From the IMG/VR virus record IMGVR_UViG_3300045996_000998, positions 1-31,357 of that record: a stretch of DNA of 31,357 nt. One strand, given 5' to 3'. This document shows, one piece after another, positions 19,267 through 28,100 of the stretch (position 1 is the stretch's first letter; every line of letters begins with the position of its first letter). The DNA is from a virus. The position numbers were made by a program, and so were the translations under genes. The notes beneath the pieces are model-generated. The model was not told the origin of the DNA. It was given only the letters and a program-made list of their open reading frames with translations, and did no database searches.

Positions 19267-19934
19267 TACTTTATCTCCTTTGCTGCTTCTACGGCCTGTA
19301 TAATCCGCTCAGCAGCCCTAATCTTATCTTCGTCCTTGCGGACGCTCTTTTTAAATGTGAAGAAGTCTAAGCCTTTATCTGCATAGAACTTCTTAATCTC
19401 CTCCATCACGGTGATGTAGTCCTTACCCGATTTGAGGTAGGAATCAACTTCATCCTTGGATGGCTCAATGCCGCCTACTAGCTTGTATTGCCAGTAGATT
19501 TCATCCTTAGTGGGTTTGCGCATGTCTTCTCCCTTATTAATTACATGGCCCTTAAGTACCAAAATGTCTGATAGATGGAAGTATGACCACCGTACTCCCT
19601 TTGCATCCAGTACGCGGACATAGTTACCAACGTCTACCTTTGCGCCGGTCTCAATGACTGTTGCAGGAAATGCTATCGTGTTGGCTAGCCCAAGGCCCAT
19701 AGGCGAGGCATACCGGCCATTCATCCACTTCTGTATGTGCAGGTGCGGGCCGGTCGATTGTCCTGAGCCTGGAGCGCCCGCAGCGCCACCCGATAGGCCA
19801 ATGACACTGTCACCGACGTTTACATCCGTGCCCACGGGCATCTTGCGATCTTCGCCGGTATGGGGGTGCTCTTTAGAGTAGGGCTTCGTTGTGGCTCCGT
19901 ACACGAACGATACGGGGTATTCTGAGGCTTGCAT
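19266..19934 (-). CDS. M23 metallopeptidase endolysin, rearranged order
   Basis: Zinc endopeptidase expected to cut peptidoglycan crosslinks. HTGED (His25, Asp29) and STGPHLH (His64, His66) are the LytM/M23 zinc and catalytic motifs, but they are only 35 residues apart instead of about 75. The missing middle, GNYVRVLDAKGVRWSYFHLSDILVLKG, with the third His (His120), follows after the HLH motif, so the domain looks circularly permuted or rearranged. The C-terminal 90 residues are charged helices (about 140-222), possibly a wall-binding or regulatory part. No signal peptide; release by the adjacent holin. Confidence 0.8.
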   Translation of the reverse strand: MQASEYPVSFVYGATTKPYSKEHPHTGEDRKMPVGTDVNVGDSVIGLSGGAAGAPGSGQSTGPHLHIQKWMNGRYASPMGLGLANTIAFPATVIETGAKVDVGNYVRVLDAKGVRWSYFHLSDILVLKGHVINKGEDMRKPTKDEIYWQYKLVGGIEPSKDEVDSYLKSGKDYITVMEEIKKFYADKGLDFFTFKKSVRKDEDKIRAAERIIQAVEAAKEIK

Positions 19935-19937
19935 GAG

Positions 19938-20264
19938 CTACCTTTTCTTTCTTGTTACGTAGAACAGTAGGAACGTGATCGATATAGTCAGGCGGCTGAG
20001 CTGGCCGGATACCGCCGCAAGGTTTTGCAGTGATGCATCTTCAACCCCTATGGTCCGGTAGTACAGGTACATAACAACGGGAACGAGAGTTACAATTGTA
20101 ACCACTTCGAAGACTAAGACTAGCCATCTGTAGGGTGTTACCCAATCCTTGACGCTGTTGGTTATCTCAATAATCTGTTCCTTGGTAATATAGGCAAATA
20201 TCATCAGGCACACCACCACAAGGATGAGCGCCCAAAATGCCGAACCATTAACGATCTCCATCAC
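19938..20264 (-). CDS. Membrane protein, 108 aa, three TM segments
   Basis: Hydrophobic helices at about 9-26, 46-68 and 85-103 and a basic end (TRKKR). Placed immediately before the lysin, so it may be part of the lysis or superinfection-immunity machinery. No family recognised. Confidence 0.65.
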   Translation of the reverse strand: MMEIVNGSAFWALILVVVCLMIFAYITKEQIIEITNSVKDWVTPYRWLVLVFEVVTIVTLVPVVMYLYYRTIGVEDASLQNLAAVSGQLSRLTISITFLLFYVTRKKR

Positions 20265-20454
20265 GTCTCCTTACACCACCTATTGCACGGTAGAAAATCA
20301 TAGTTGCATCTTTGCGGTCTAACTTTTCATTTAGCTTCTTTGTTTTCTCTATAGCTTCATCAAGCCTCTCATCTCGAAGCTTGCTATTTGCACGAATTTC
20401 CGCCATTATCCGCGCCTCATCTTCTTTATTCTTGCGTCGGCCAAATAACCACAT
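20248..20454 (-). CDS. Charged coiled-coil protein, 68 aa
   Basis: Start placed at 20454 (MWLFGRRKNKEDE...), directly after the stop of the previous gene. The Lys/Glu/Arg-rich helix (ARIMAEIRANSKLRDERLDEAIEKTKKLNEKL) is a coiled coil. Overlaps the next gene by 17 nt. Function unknown. Confidence 0.58.
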   Translation of the reverse strand: MWLFGRRKNKEDEARIMAEIRANSKLRDERLDEAIEKTKKLNEKLDRKDATMIFYRAIGGVRRRDGDR

Positions 20455-20455
20455 G

Positions 20456-20746
20456 CTACTTACCCCGCTTACCAATTGGCTGCTCATGGAATCTCTCTGT
20501 TAATCGAACGGCTTGATCTGATAGTTCAACCTGCTTGTCTCGTGAAGCGTTGGAATCCTTACGCCATTCGTCTTGTAAGGTGTTTATCTTATCGATCAAT
20601 TTGAGGATGTACCGAACCGCAAAGACTAGGGCAATAGCCAGAGCGACAACGCAGCCCGCAAGAATCTTATTAGCATCATTACTAAAAAACGCTGATTCTA
20701 GGTTCGTTGTTGTAGCCGAAAAGTGACTAATCCAAAGTGATACCAT
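20456..20746 (-). CDS. Single-TM coiled-coil protein, 96 aa
   Basis: N-terminal TM helix (about 27-49) followed by a long charged helix (about 50-90). AAGGAAAG precedes the ATG, which overlaps the collagen-like gene by 20 nt. Similar layouts are seen in small phage membrane proteins near lysis genes; specific function unknown. Confidence 0.6.
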   Translation of the reverse strand: MVSLWISHFSATTTNLESAFFSNDANKILAGCVVALAIALVFAVRYILKLIDKINTLQDEWRKDSNASRDKQVELSDQAVRLTERFHEQPIGKRGK

Positions 20747-21176
20747 CGAGTACTTTCCTTGTTATCTGCCATTCTTCGTCGTCTACGTACTTCCAAATCA
20801 TCGAACCGGTGGAAACGTCTTCACCTATTTCAATCTCCCGCCCTGGCTCTCCTGGTAAACCCTGAGGACCCGGCTCGCCTGGGTCGCCCTTTACACCGGG
20901 TACAGGGACATTGGTTTGAATGGTGACTGTTTCTTGTATGACGGTAGGCGTAGCGTTCTGGCCGTTCCTACCATCCTGCCCATTGATTCCATCAACACCG
21001 TTAAGACCACTCTTTCCATCAATGCCCTCAATTACTTCAGGCTCATGCTGGGCAGTCAGGGCTATACTCTTAGCGTTCTTCACTTCGATGCTAATCCACC
21101 AAGCGAACGAGACCAGAGCGATGACAAGTGCGGCTATACCGAATGTAATGATACGGCCAAGGCGTTTACTGTCCAT
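20727..21176 (-). CDS. Membrane-anchored collagen-like protein, 149 aa
   Basis: N-terminal basic residues and one TM helix (about 9-29), then two Gly-X-Y stretches (51-74, GIDGKSGLNGVDG...; 94-112, GVKGDPGEPGPQGLPGEPG) separated by a beta-like linker, then a small C-terminal domain with Trp/Tyr. Start set at 21176; the longer frame has no ribosome site. Phage collagen-like proteins are usually fibre/trimeric stalks; the TM anchor makes this one unusual. Confidence 0.72.
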   Translation of the reverse strand: MDSKRLGRIITFGIAALVIALVSFAWWISIEVKNAKSIALTAQHEPEVIEGIDGKSGLNGVDGINGQDGRNGQNATPTVIQETVTIQTNVPVPGVKGDPGEPGPQGLPGEPGREIEIGEDVSTGSMIWKYVDDEEWQITRKVLDGITLD

Positions 21177-21177
21177 G

Positions 21178-21555
21178 CTAGCCCCATATCTCCACATGGA
21201 ATTGGTAGTTAGCATCCGCTGTATCAACTACGAACTGAATGTCTGTCGCAGACCAGGGCGCTGCTACGGTGTCTATGCGTGCTACAACCTTTTCTGTAAG
21301 GACACCAGCAACCCGCTCATAGTGGCTAACGATCTTATTTGTTCCACTCTTAGTCTGATGTGACGTACCGTCACTAAACGTGCTGTGATATGACTGAGTT
21401 GTTCCGTTACTATTGCCGATAGACAGGTGGTTGCATGGGTCGGTCGCGTTCACTTTACTGCCCAGAGTAATCCGGCATCCAACCGGCACAAAAGGCGAGG
21501 AGACACTCTTTACACCCGTGGTACCGAAACTGATCGTAGTTCGTTTGTATGCCAT
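21178..21555 (-). CDS. Probable virion/tail protein, 125 aa
   Basis: Beta-rich, Ser/Thr/Gly-rich (SFGTTGVKSVSSPFVPVGCRITLGSK...), like fibre tips or decoration proteins. Lies 2 nt after the 283-aa fibre-like protein and just before the collagen-like gene, so a receptor-binding or fibre role is likely. No family recognised. Confidence 0.62.
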   Translation of the reverse strand: MAYKRTTISFGTTGVKSVSSPFVPVGCRITLGSKVNATDPCNHLSIGNSNGTTQSYHSTFSDGTSHQTKSGTNKIVSHYERVAGVLTEKVVARIDTVAAPWSATDIQFVVDTADANYQFHVEIWG

Positions 21556-21557
21556 AG

Positions 21558-22409
21558 CTAGAGGGGTATCACCGTTATAGTTCGGTTCAGGAATCCAGCG
21601 GTACCGGAATCGGCTCGATATTTCACCGTGAATGTAGTCGAACCTGGGTTGAGCCCCGTCAAAGGGAACATCTTGCTATCATCTTGACCTGAGGGACCGG
21701 AGGAAGACTTACAACGGACGTCGTCGGCTGAGATTGTATTCGCGCCACTGGCCGTGAAGCTCATGCGCGAATCATCCGAACCGCTGTTAAATGTTGCTCC
21801 ACCAACGAACACAAGCGCTACCCCGTTGTTGCCAATCGTTACCGTCACAGCAGGGCCTACCGTTGCTAAATCTGTGTAAGTTATGGAAGTTGTAGTCTGC
21901 TGGGTGGCTACGGCAGCAGTTTGCACGCCTAGGTTAAGTTTATCCGGAGTAACCGAAGCGTTCGCGTGCTTTGCAGTTGTAATTGCGCTGTCTTGGATAG
22001 CTGCAGTTGGGACTGCGTTTGCCTTGAGTGCGCCTGTCTGCTCGTGGGCGACTAATAAGCCAGTAACAAGATCGTCACTCCAAGCGGCAGTCGGAGTCGC
22101 AATGACGACCGACTGTTCACCTGCAGGATACCCTGCTACAGGAACGGTGCCAGCCTCAAGAACGAGGTTATTAAGGGTTGTGCCCGATACTGTGCATTTC
22201 CATGTTGTACGTGTTCCAGAGACTTCAAGATTAGTCGTAGCGTCCTTAAGGAAGATGATAAAGTCTGTTCCTGTGTCAGTGGCCCAACCTGTAGCCGTAC
22301 TGACGGATGCCGTTGTTGCTCCGGCTGTAAGCGGGCTCGTAAGGTAGGCGTTTTGTGGCCGCCCGCTGGACCGGCCCCGCCTAAATTTATCGTTTGTTGA
22401 TGCTGCCAT
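21558..22409 (-). CDS. Tail fibre/spike-like protein, 283 aa
   Basis: Low-complexity, Thr/Ala/Gly/Val-rich beta sequence with short helices (AIQDSAITTAKHANASVTPDKLNLG), resembling the phage tail-fibre linker motifs found in short- and long-tailed phages. N-terminal KFRRGRSSGRP may dock to the tail. The C-terminal part reads as a compact beta domain. Function inferred from composition and position after the tail gene. Confidence 0.7.
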   Translation of the reverse strand: MAASTNDKFRRGRSSGRPQNAYLTSPLTAGATTASVSTATGWATDTGTDFIIFLKDATTNLEVSGTRTTWKCTVSGTTLNNLVLEAGTVPVAGYPAGEQSVVIATPTAAWSDDLVTGLLVAHEQTGALKANAVPTAAIQDSAITTAKHANASVTPDKLNLGVQTAAVATQQTTTSITYTDLATVGPAVTVTIGNNGVALVFVGGATFNSGSDDSRMSFTASGANTISADDVRCKSSSGPSGQDDSKMFPLTGLNPGSTTFTVKYRADSGTAGFLNRTITVIPL

Positions 22410-22417
22410 GACGTCTC

Positions 22418-24448
22418 CTATAAGTTGCTTTTAGTGCCAGTAGTGATGTATTCAACGATGATGTCGCTGAGCTCGTAATCAACGCCGGCTGCTACGGTGT
22501 CTAACGCACAGCTAAGCCAGTTCAGTTCCTCGTCGATTTCAAGTTCAATCTCAGTGCGCTCCACACCGAACGATGTGGGGATGTGGTCAACGCCATCCCA
22601 GCCATAGATGGAATCCCAAGTTATTGCGTCCCAACCTACGACATCCTCTGTAGGGGTAAACGTGCTATTACCCAGTGACGAGATTGGCGTATCTTCGGTC
22701 TTACCCGTCACACCAACGTTGATAATTCCGCGCGGGTTTTGCAGCACGAATACGACACGGGTAACCTTTGCCCATATCTGGCCGTCTTCGGAGAACTTGA
22801 GAATACCCGTAGCCATGCCCGTAGGGAACGCAACACCGTCATCTTGGGTGGCAACGGAATAGGTGAACTCGTATATCTGGTTGTTGGAAAGCGTGCAGAA
22901 GTGCGTGTTACCATCGTTGTCGTTGTATAACCACATCCAGTCCGCATTGATATTCCACGGGCGCATCCACGCACCTTTACGGAGGTCGTTAAGGTCGAGT
23001 ACCCATATTTCGTTGTTGCCTGAGGAACCGACAGGGAGCGCCCAATATAAGCGGTCTTCAAAGGGGAGGCCGCAGCACATCTCCATGCTTTGCGTGTTCA
23101 GGCGGGAGATGTCGGGCTGGATAAGGTCGGAGACACCCTCTGTGCTTAGGATGGTCTGCACTTGTGCCTTGGTAAGGGTTGTTTTGAAACCGTCACGTGA
23201 TGGGTACCATAACTGGTCTTTGTAGAAGATAACGCCATCGGGGGAGTCGGTACCGTCTGTGCTGTTCTCCTCGCGCACCGCAAAGTAACTGATGATCGTA
23301 TTACCGATAGTCGTTGATTGCGGGCTGAATATGTACCGCTTACCCGTACCGTTCGTACCAGAGCAGAGGATAGTGATTGCCGGAGCCCCTGAGTTGTCAC
23401 GGAATGATGTTACCTTGGTAGGAATCTCTTTGTTACCGCCGACGGGCTGGAAGCCACCCCCGCCGTATGGTGAGAAGTCTAAGATGCTGTTACCCGTTCC
23501 ACCGAAACGTACGTATTTCGGTTTGTTAGGGTCGCGTACCAAGAACAGTTGCCCGTTAATAAATGCGCCGTCTTCGGCTATAGGACCAACTGTAGTGTCG
23601 CCACTTGGCGCGATTCGATAAGGGTCAGGGCTTATAGCTCCTGTGTCACGCCAGGTGACGGTAGTTCCCGAACCAGGGTCGTCGACAGAGAATAGGTATT
23701 CTTCTTCACCTTGGATGTTCCCGTAATAAATGTGGTAACGCTCTGCACCAGTGACACGGGTTATAACGACATCTACGTACTCAGTAGCGCCAGCCCAGGA
23801 GCTACGTATCTTGGATGTAGTAGCTGTTGCCGCTACGGATGCGGCTGTTTCGCCACGGTTAGAAGCAGTTATACGGTACCGATTCGTAAAGTTGGCTCCT
23901 GTTAAACCAGCACCAACAGCAAGCGTAGGCGTGCTAGCAGGGGACAGGGCCACGAATGGAACGACTGTTAAGGTATTAATGTCGAGGTAGGAAAAGTAAT
24001 CTACGCCATTGAGGATAATTACCTTATCTTCATCGTCACCGTCTTCATCAGTGTCACGGATAGGTACAAAGTGGGCACGGGCGGATGTATCAAACGTCTT
24101 GCCAGTGCAGAGCGTCCAGTCTCCGCCGTCTTTCTGTACGTATATCTGGGCCACTCCGTCGACTACCTGCATGGTAATCACATAGGTTTCGGAGATAACG
24201 CTGGTGCGCTTTACAAACTCTACTGGCGCACCGATTATCTCGCCGACAGGTTGTACACCGTACAGGATGCGAGAGGGGCGGGGGCCAATAGTACCGTCTT
24301 GGCGGAGGATAGTATTAAGCGCGGTACGTAGACCATCAGAGGGAGTGCGGTTACTAGCCTGTGTAGAGACATACCCTTTCTGCCAGTCGCGTATACTGAG
24401 GCGCTGAATCTTCGGGGGTTTGACACGGTTGCGAGCAGCCGTTAGCAT
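22418..24448 (-). CDS. Large tail protein (tail tubular B/stabilisation type), 676 aa
   Basis: The N-terminus RDWQKGYVSTQASNRTPSDGLRTALNTILRQDGTIGPRPSRILYG is typical of the large tail hub/needle-stabilising proteins of short-tailed phages. The rest is beta-rich with repeating blades (IYVQKDGGDW..., QLFLVRDPNKPKYVRFGG..., LWYPSRDGFKTTL) that fit a beta-propeller. It follows the 221-aa adaptor gene with an 8-nt overlap, as expected of a tail cassette. Exact equivalent (gp10-like or gp12-like) not certain. Confidence 0.75.
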   Translation of the reverse strand: MLTAARNRVKPPKIQRLSIRDWQKGYVSTQASNRTPSDGLRTALNTILRQDGTIGPRPSRILYGVQPVGEIIGAPVEFVKRTSVISETYVITMQVVDGVAQIYVQKDGGDWTLCTGKTFDTSARAHFVPIRDTDEDGDDEDKVIILNGVDYFSYLDINTLTVVPFVALSPASTPTLAVGAGLTGANFTNRYRITASNRGETAASVAATATTSKIRSSWAGATEYVDVVITRVTGAERYHIYYGNIQGEEEYLFSVDDPGSGTTVTWRDTGAISPDPYRIAPSGDTTVGPIAEDGAFINGQLFLVRDPNKPKYVRFGGTGNSILDFSPYGGGGFQPVGGNKEIPTKVTSFRDNSGAPAITILCSGTNGTGKRYIFSPQSTTIGNTIISYFAVREENSTDGTDSPDGVIFYKDQLWYPSRDGFKTTLTKAQVQTILSTEGVSDLIQPDISRLNTQSMEMCCGLPFEDRLYWALPVGSSGNNEIWVLDLNDLRKGAWMRPWNINADWMWLYNDNDGNTHFCTLSNNQIYEFTYSVATQDDGVAFPTGMATGILKFSEDGQIWAKVTRVVFVLQNPRGIINVGVTGKTEDTPISSLGNSTFTPTEDVVGWDAITWDSIYGWDGVDHIPTSFGVERTEIELEIDEELNWLSCALDTVAAGVDYELSDIIVEYITTGTKSNL

Positions 24449-25107
24449 TCATCGCTCCCATTGTCGAAGTGGCTGTAATCGTCGTCATACGTTTCATCCT
24501 GCGGATCATTAGCCAGCTTCATCCCGTTCATCAGGTCTTGGGCCTGGCTCAGTAGATCAGGGTATTGGTACTGGAGCTGTGCGTCACTAAGGACATACTG
24601 AGCGGCCACGACTACAGGGAGCCATGCAGGGTTGTCTATGAGTATGTCATCAGAGGTACTAGTCAGATCGTCTAACCGAACATAGCAGGGAACAAGGAGC
24701 GTACCGCCAATATGCGGGTCGGTAGAGATAAATGCTTTACTGAATACGAGCGAGTTACCGACTCTTGCAACTGCATGGTCATAGCGATTACTGTTTAGCC
24801 GTGACGCATTAATCGTCTTGTAGTAGTAGGTGTTACTCGTGGTGACGATCCGGACATAATCGCCCTTACGCTGGCTAAGCTTAATAATATCTTCGTCAAT
24901 ATCAAACGTGTCGGTAGCGGTAATAGCCCCAGCATCAAGCGTCTGGTATAAGCTGTTCCAGTCAACGCCGGGTTCAGTTTGCCAGTCCTTATAGAACTTA
25001 AGGACAAGGTTATAGAGTCGGTTGTATTTAGAAGATGATGAGTCGGGGAGAGTACTTTTCCCCGTGGCAAGCAGGTACGCTTGCTGCATAGCTTCGAGCA
25101 CATTCAT
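24442..25107 (-). CDS. Head-tail adaptor-like protein, 221 aa
   Basis: N-terminal helices (MNVLEAMQQAYLLATGKSTLPD...YNLVLKFYKDWQ), a beta-rich middle (IVTTSNTYYYKTINA) and a C-terminal helical region with WLPVVVAAQYVLSDAQLQYQYPDLLSQAQDLMNGMK, the layout of the tail tubular A/gp4-like adaptor proteins. No Shine-Dalgarno is present; the ATG is base-paired in a 9-bp stem of its leader (25105-25140). The gene has its own promoter at 25161-25169. Confidence 0.7.
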   Translation of the reverse strand: MNVLEAMQQAYLLATGKSTLPDSSSSKYNRLYNLVLKFYKDWQTEPGVDWNSLYQTLDAGAITATDTFDIDEDIIKLSQRKGDYVRIVTTSNTYYYKTINASRLNSNRYDHAVARVGNSLVFSKAFISTDPHIGGTLLVPCYVRLDDLTSTSDDILIDNPAWLPVVVAAQYVLSDAQLQYQYPDLLSQAQDLMNGMKLANDPQDETYDDDYSHFDNGSDEC

Positions 25108-25169
25108 ACGAGATTTGTCTTTCTAACAGACTCTCGTATGCAGTAGCTGTCTTACGTGTTATTATACCA
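25105..25169 (-). promoter_or_regulatory. Extended -10 promoter and leader that sequesters the start codon
   Basis: TGGTATAAT at 25161-25169, then a leader whose CATACGAGA (25132-25140, minus strand) pairs with TCTCGTATG (25105-25113), with an inner GTCT/AGAC pairing. The ATG of the 221-aa gene is the last three bases of the stem. The 5' part (ACAGCTAC, GAGAGTCTGT) matches the leader at 43-110. Confidence 0.75.
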
Positions 25170-25176
25170 TGTTTCA

Positions 25177-28100
25177 TTACTGGAGCCGTGCGCTTGCTGC
25201 GAGGTTAGCGCCCTTAATTCCGTACTGTGTTATGAAGTCGGGGAGCTTGAAATCAGATGGCGTAAGCTTGCCGCCCTTACCCCCGCCGGAACCTGATGGG
25301 CTGGGCGCATCGTCGTAGCCGAACTCGCGGCGTATCTTGTTGCTGATCTTTGGTGTAGCCTGGAGGCCCCAGCTGATGAGTTGGTTATCGAGTTGCAGCG
25401 CCTTTTCAAAGTCGTCAGGGCTGATAGTCCCGGACATAAGTGCACTAATCTTATCCTCGGCTGAGTAGCTAGAGCTATAGAGCTCCTTAGCGTTATCGCT
25501 AACCTGGGATGAGTATGCCGCTTTGAGGAAGTCTTTTTTGGCATCGTTGAGTTTAAGCTCACTAGGCTTCCCGTCGCGCACCTTGAGATAATCGGCATAA
25601 GCCTTGAGTGCCTTATTGGTCTTTGGGATCGCTGGCATGTCATCGGTTTTTATCTGGTTAGCACGGTCGATAAGGTCAGCGTACTTTTCGTCAAAATCTT
25701 GAGTTTCCCACTGCTTCTTTTGGTCGTCGTTCATCGTGCTGACCTTATCCAGGAGGGCAGTGCCGCGATCATCGTTTTTGAGCACTTTCCGGTTACTAGA
25801 GTCGCCCTTTGTCGCATATGCAGAGGCGTCAAAGTTGCCATTTTCGATTGCGGTTTGGCGGGCAGATAGCTTGTTTTGGTCGCCTTTGTAATCCTGGGCA
25901 TATATGCCGATGTTGTTTTCTGCCTGGTACTTACGGCTTTCTATTTCGGTGACGTCTTTCTTGATTGCTTCCAATCCTCGTTTGCGATCGTTGGGGGATA
26001 GGCTTTTGTACTCGGCGCTATTTAGGAATTGGTTCTGAGCTTCACTTACTAGGCCGCCAGCACGTTTTTGTACTTCTTTGTTTTGGCCCTCTGTCAGCAG
26101 CTCGTTCTTAACCTCTTGCTTCTTGGCAGCGTCAAGTTCCTGGTCAATTGGGTTTACACCACGATCATCGGTTACCTTGAACGGGATGAAGCTGTTTAGC
26201 ACTGGGTTGTTAGCGGGGATAGCCTCGCCCCTGTAAGTACGTTCATCGACTTGTTGTCGTAGGCCAGGGTAGTTGAGCATGAGTGACTGAACTTGCTTGT
26301 CTATGTAACTCTTGTCGGTGTTTATCTTTCTGTCAGTATCATCAGTCATGCGGGCGATCCAACCTGTGAGTGCGCGGAATGGTATTACCTGCTGAGGGTA
26401 GTTTGACACTGCTTGCACTGCCTTTTCAGGATCGCCTTTAACAAGAGCGAGTGTATCGCCAATCTGTTTTAGATATGACTGATCGCCAAGGAATTGGCCC
26501 CATTTTGCAACACCCTGCATGATAGCGTCGGCGGTACTGGTGTCCATCTTTTTGTTGTTTATCGCATCATCTATAGCCGCCGTTAGAGCGAATGGGAATG
26601 CAACGCCTGGAGGCAGTTTAGAGAAGTTAACGTTTGCACCGTTAATGCGCATACTGTAAGGTTGTTTCCCTTCAGCACGCCATCTGGCCTTTTCCTCAGG
26701 GTTGATAGGCTCAGACCAGGTTAGGTCGCCTGCTGCTAACATAGCTGCACTCGCACCAAATACAGCTGTTCCTATAGATGCCCTTGTTATAGCCGTAAGT
26801 TTGTCATCTACGCCTGGTAAGTTAGCAAAACCTAGTGGGCTATACTCTACACCTTGTTTAAGGATGTTCGTTGGCGTCTTCACGAATGGAAAGATAAATC
26901 CAAACACGCGATTCTTTTTTCTTAGCGTCTGGATCGCGTTTGCTACCTGGTCAATTGTCTTGAGGATCGCTCCTTGCCCATCTAAGTCGGTACCTTGCTG
27001 GTAAAGCCGGTAGGATGCTTCAGATTCCTTGAGAGCCTCTCGATTGCCACCAAGCTTGATACCTGCTTTTTCACGAGCAGTTAGCGCGCCCTCCTCGCCA
27101 GCCTCTGCTATTGTCCTAAAGAACTTATCAGATGCACCGAGCAGTTTCATAGGGAACGAAAGAGTGTCGTATGTAGCGCCTTTAACGCCCCCGACGGCCA
27201 GGGGAGTAGATATATCGGTAATGTCTGGAGTCTGGTTCTCTCCTGTACGCATAGCGTTTAAGAAACTGTCTGCTGCATCCTTAAGGCTACGAGCAGCACC
27301 TGATGCGTAAGCAGCGCCCTCACCAGCGGCGAACCGGCGCTCTTTACCAAATAGGCCTCCGGTAGCATCTGCCACACCCCGTAGCGTCTTTTCGATTGGT
27401 GCGAGTACACCAACGTTTATAGCGTTGCTACCGATGTTCACGATATGGGTGAGGGGGCTAGATAGCATTGAGTTATATCGAACGACATCGAGCCAATCGC
27501 CGAACTTAGGCGGCACTAATTCGCGGTATGCTGCAACTACATCACTTGAATTGTTGAAGTCTACACCGGCAAAGCGTTTCGTGTATACGTCAGGGTCTAC
27601 GCCAGCATTGTCCAATAGCTTGAATATCTTTTGTGGAGGTGTGTCCAGCTCATTGGCTATGATCTTCCGCGCCTGGAGTTGTCTTGCTATATCCGTACCT
27701 TGCGTTCGGCTGGCACGGCCTGCTTCTGCCGATTCCTTGAGTAGTTGTGCGGCACGATCTAGGTCACCAGCTTGGCGGGCTGCCTCGGCCTCGTTTTGGA
27801 GTCGTACCGTATCTTTACGGAGGTTTAACTGTTCGGCAATTTTCTGCCGTGTCTTTTCAGGTGTATATGACTTGGTATCAATCCCCGCGCTTTTGGCTGC
27901 TCGCTGTACCTCATCGTTTGAAAGCCTGTTGATTACCTCAGCGGTATCATCGTCTAACTTCTGGCGAGCTTCATCGGGCAGATTAAGCCTTTGAGTGTTT
28001 AGCTGCACTCTTGTGGTACGTGGTATAGTTGGAGGTAATGAAGCTGATTGAACGCGTAGATCAGAGGGTGTGGCGGTCAAAAGGTTATTGGAAGTGGACG

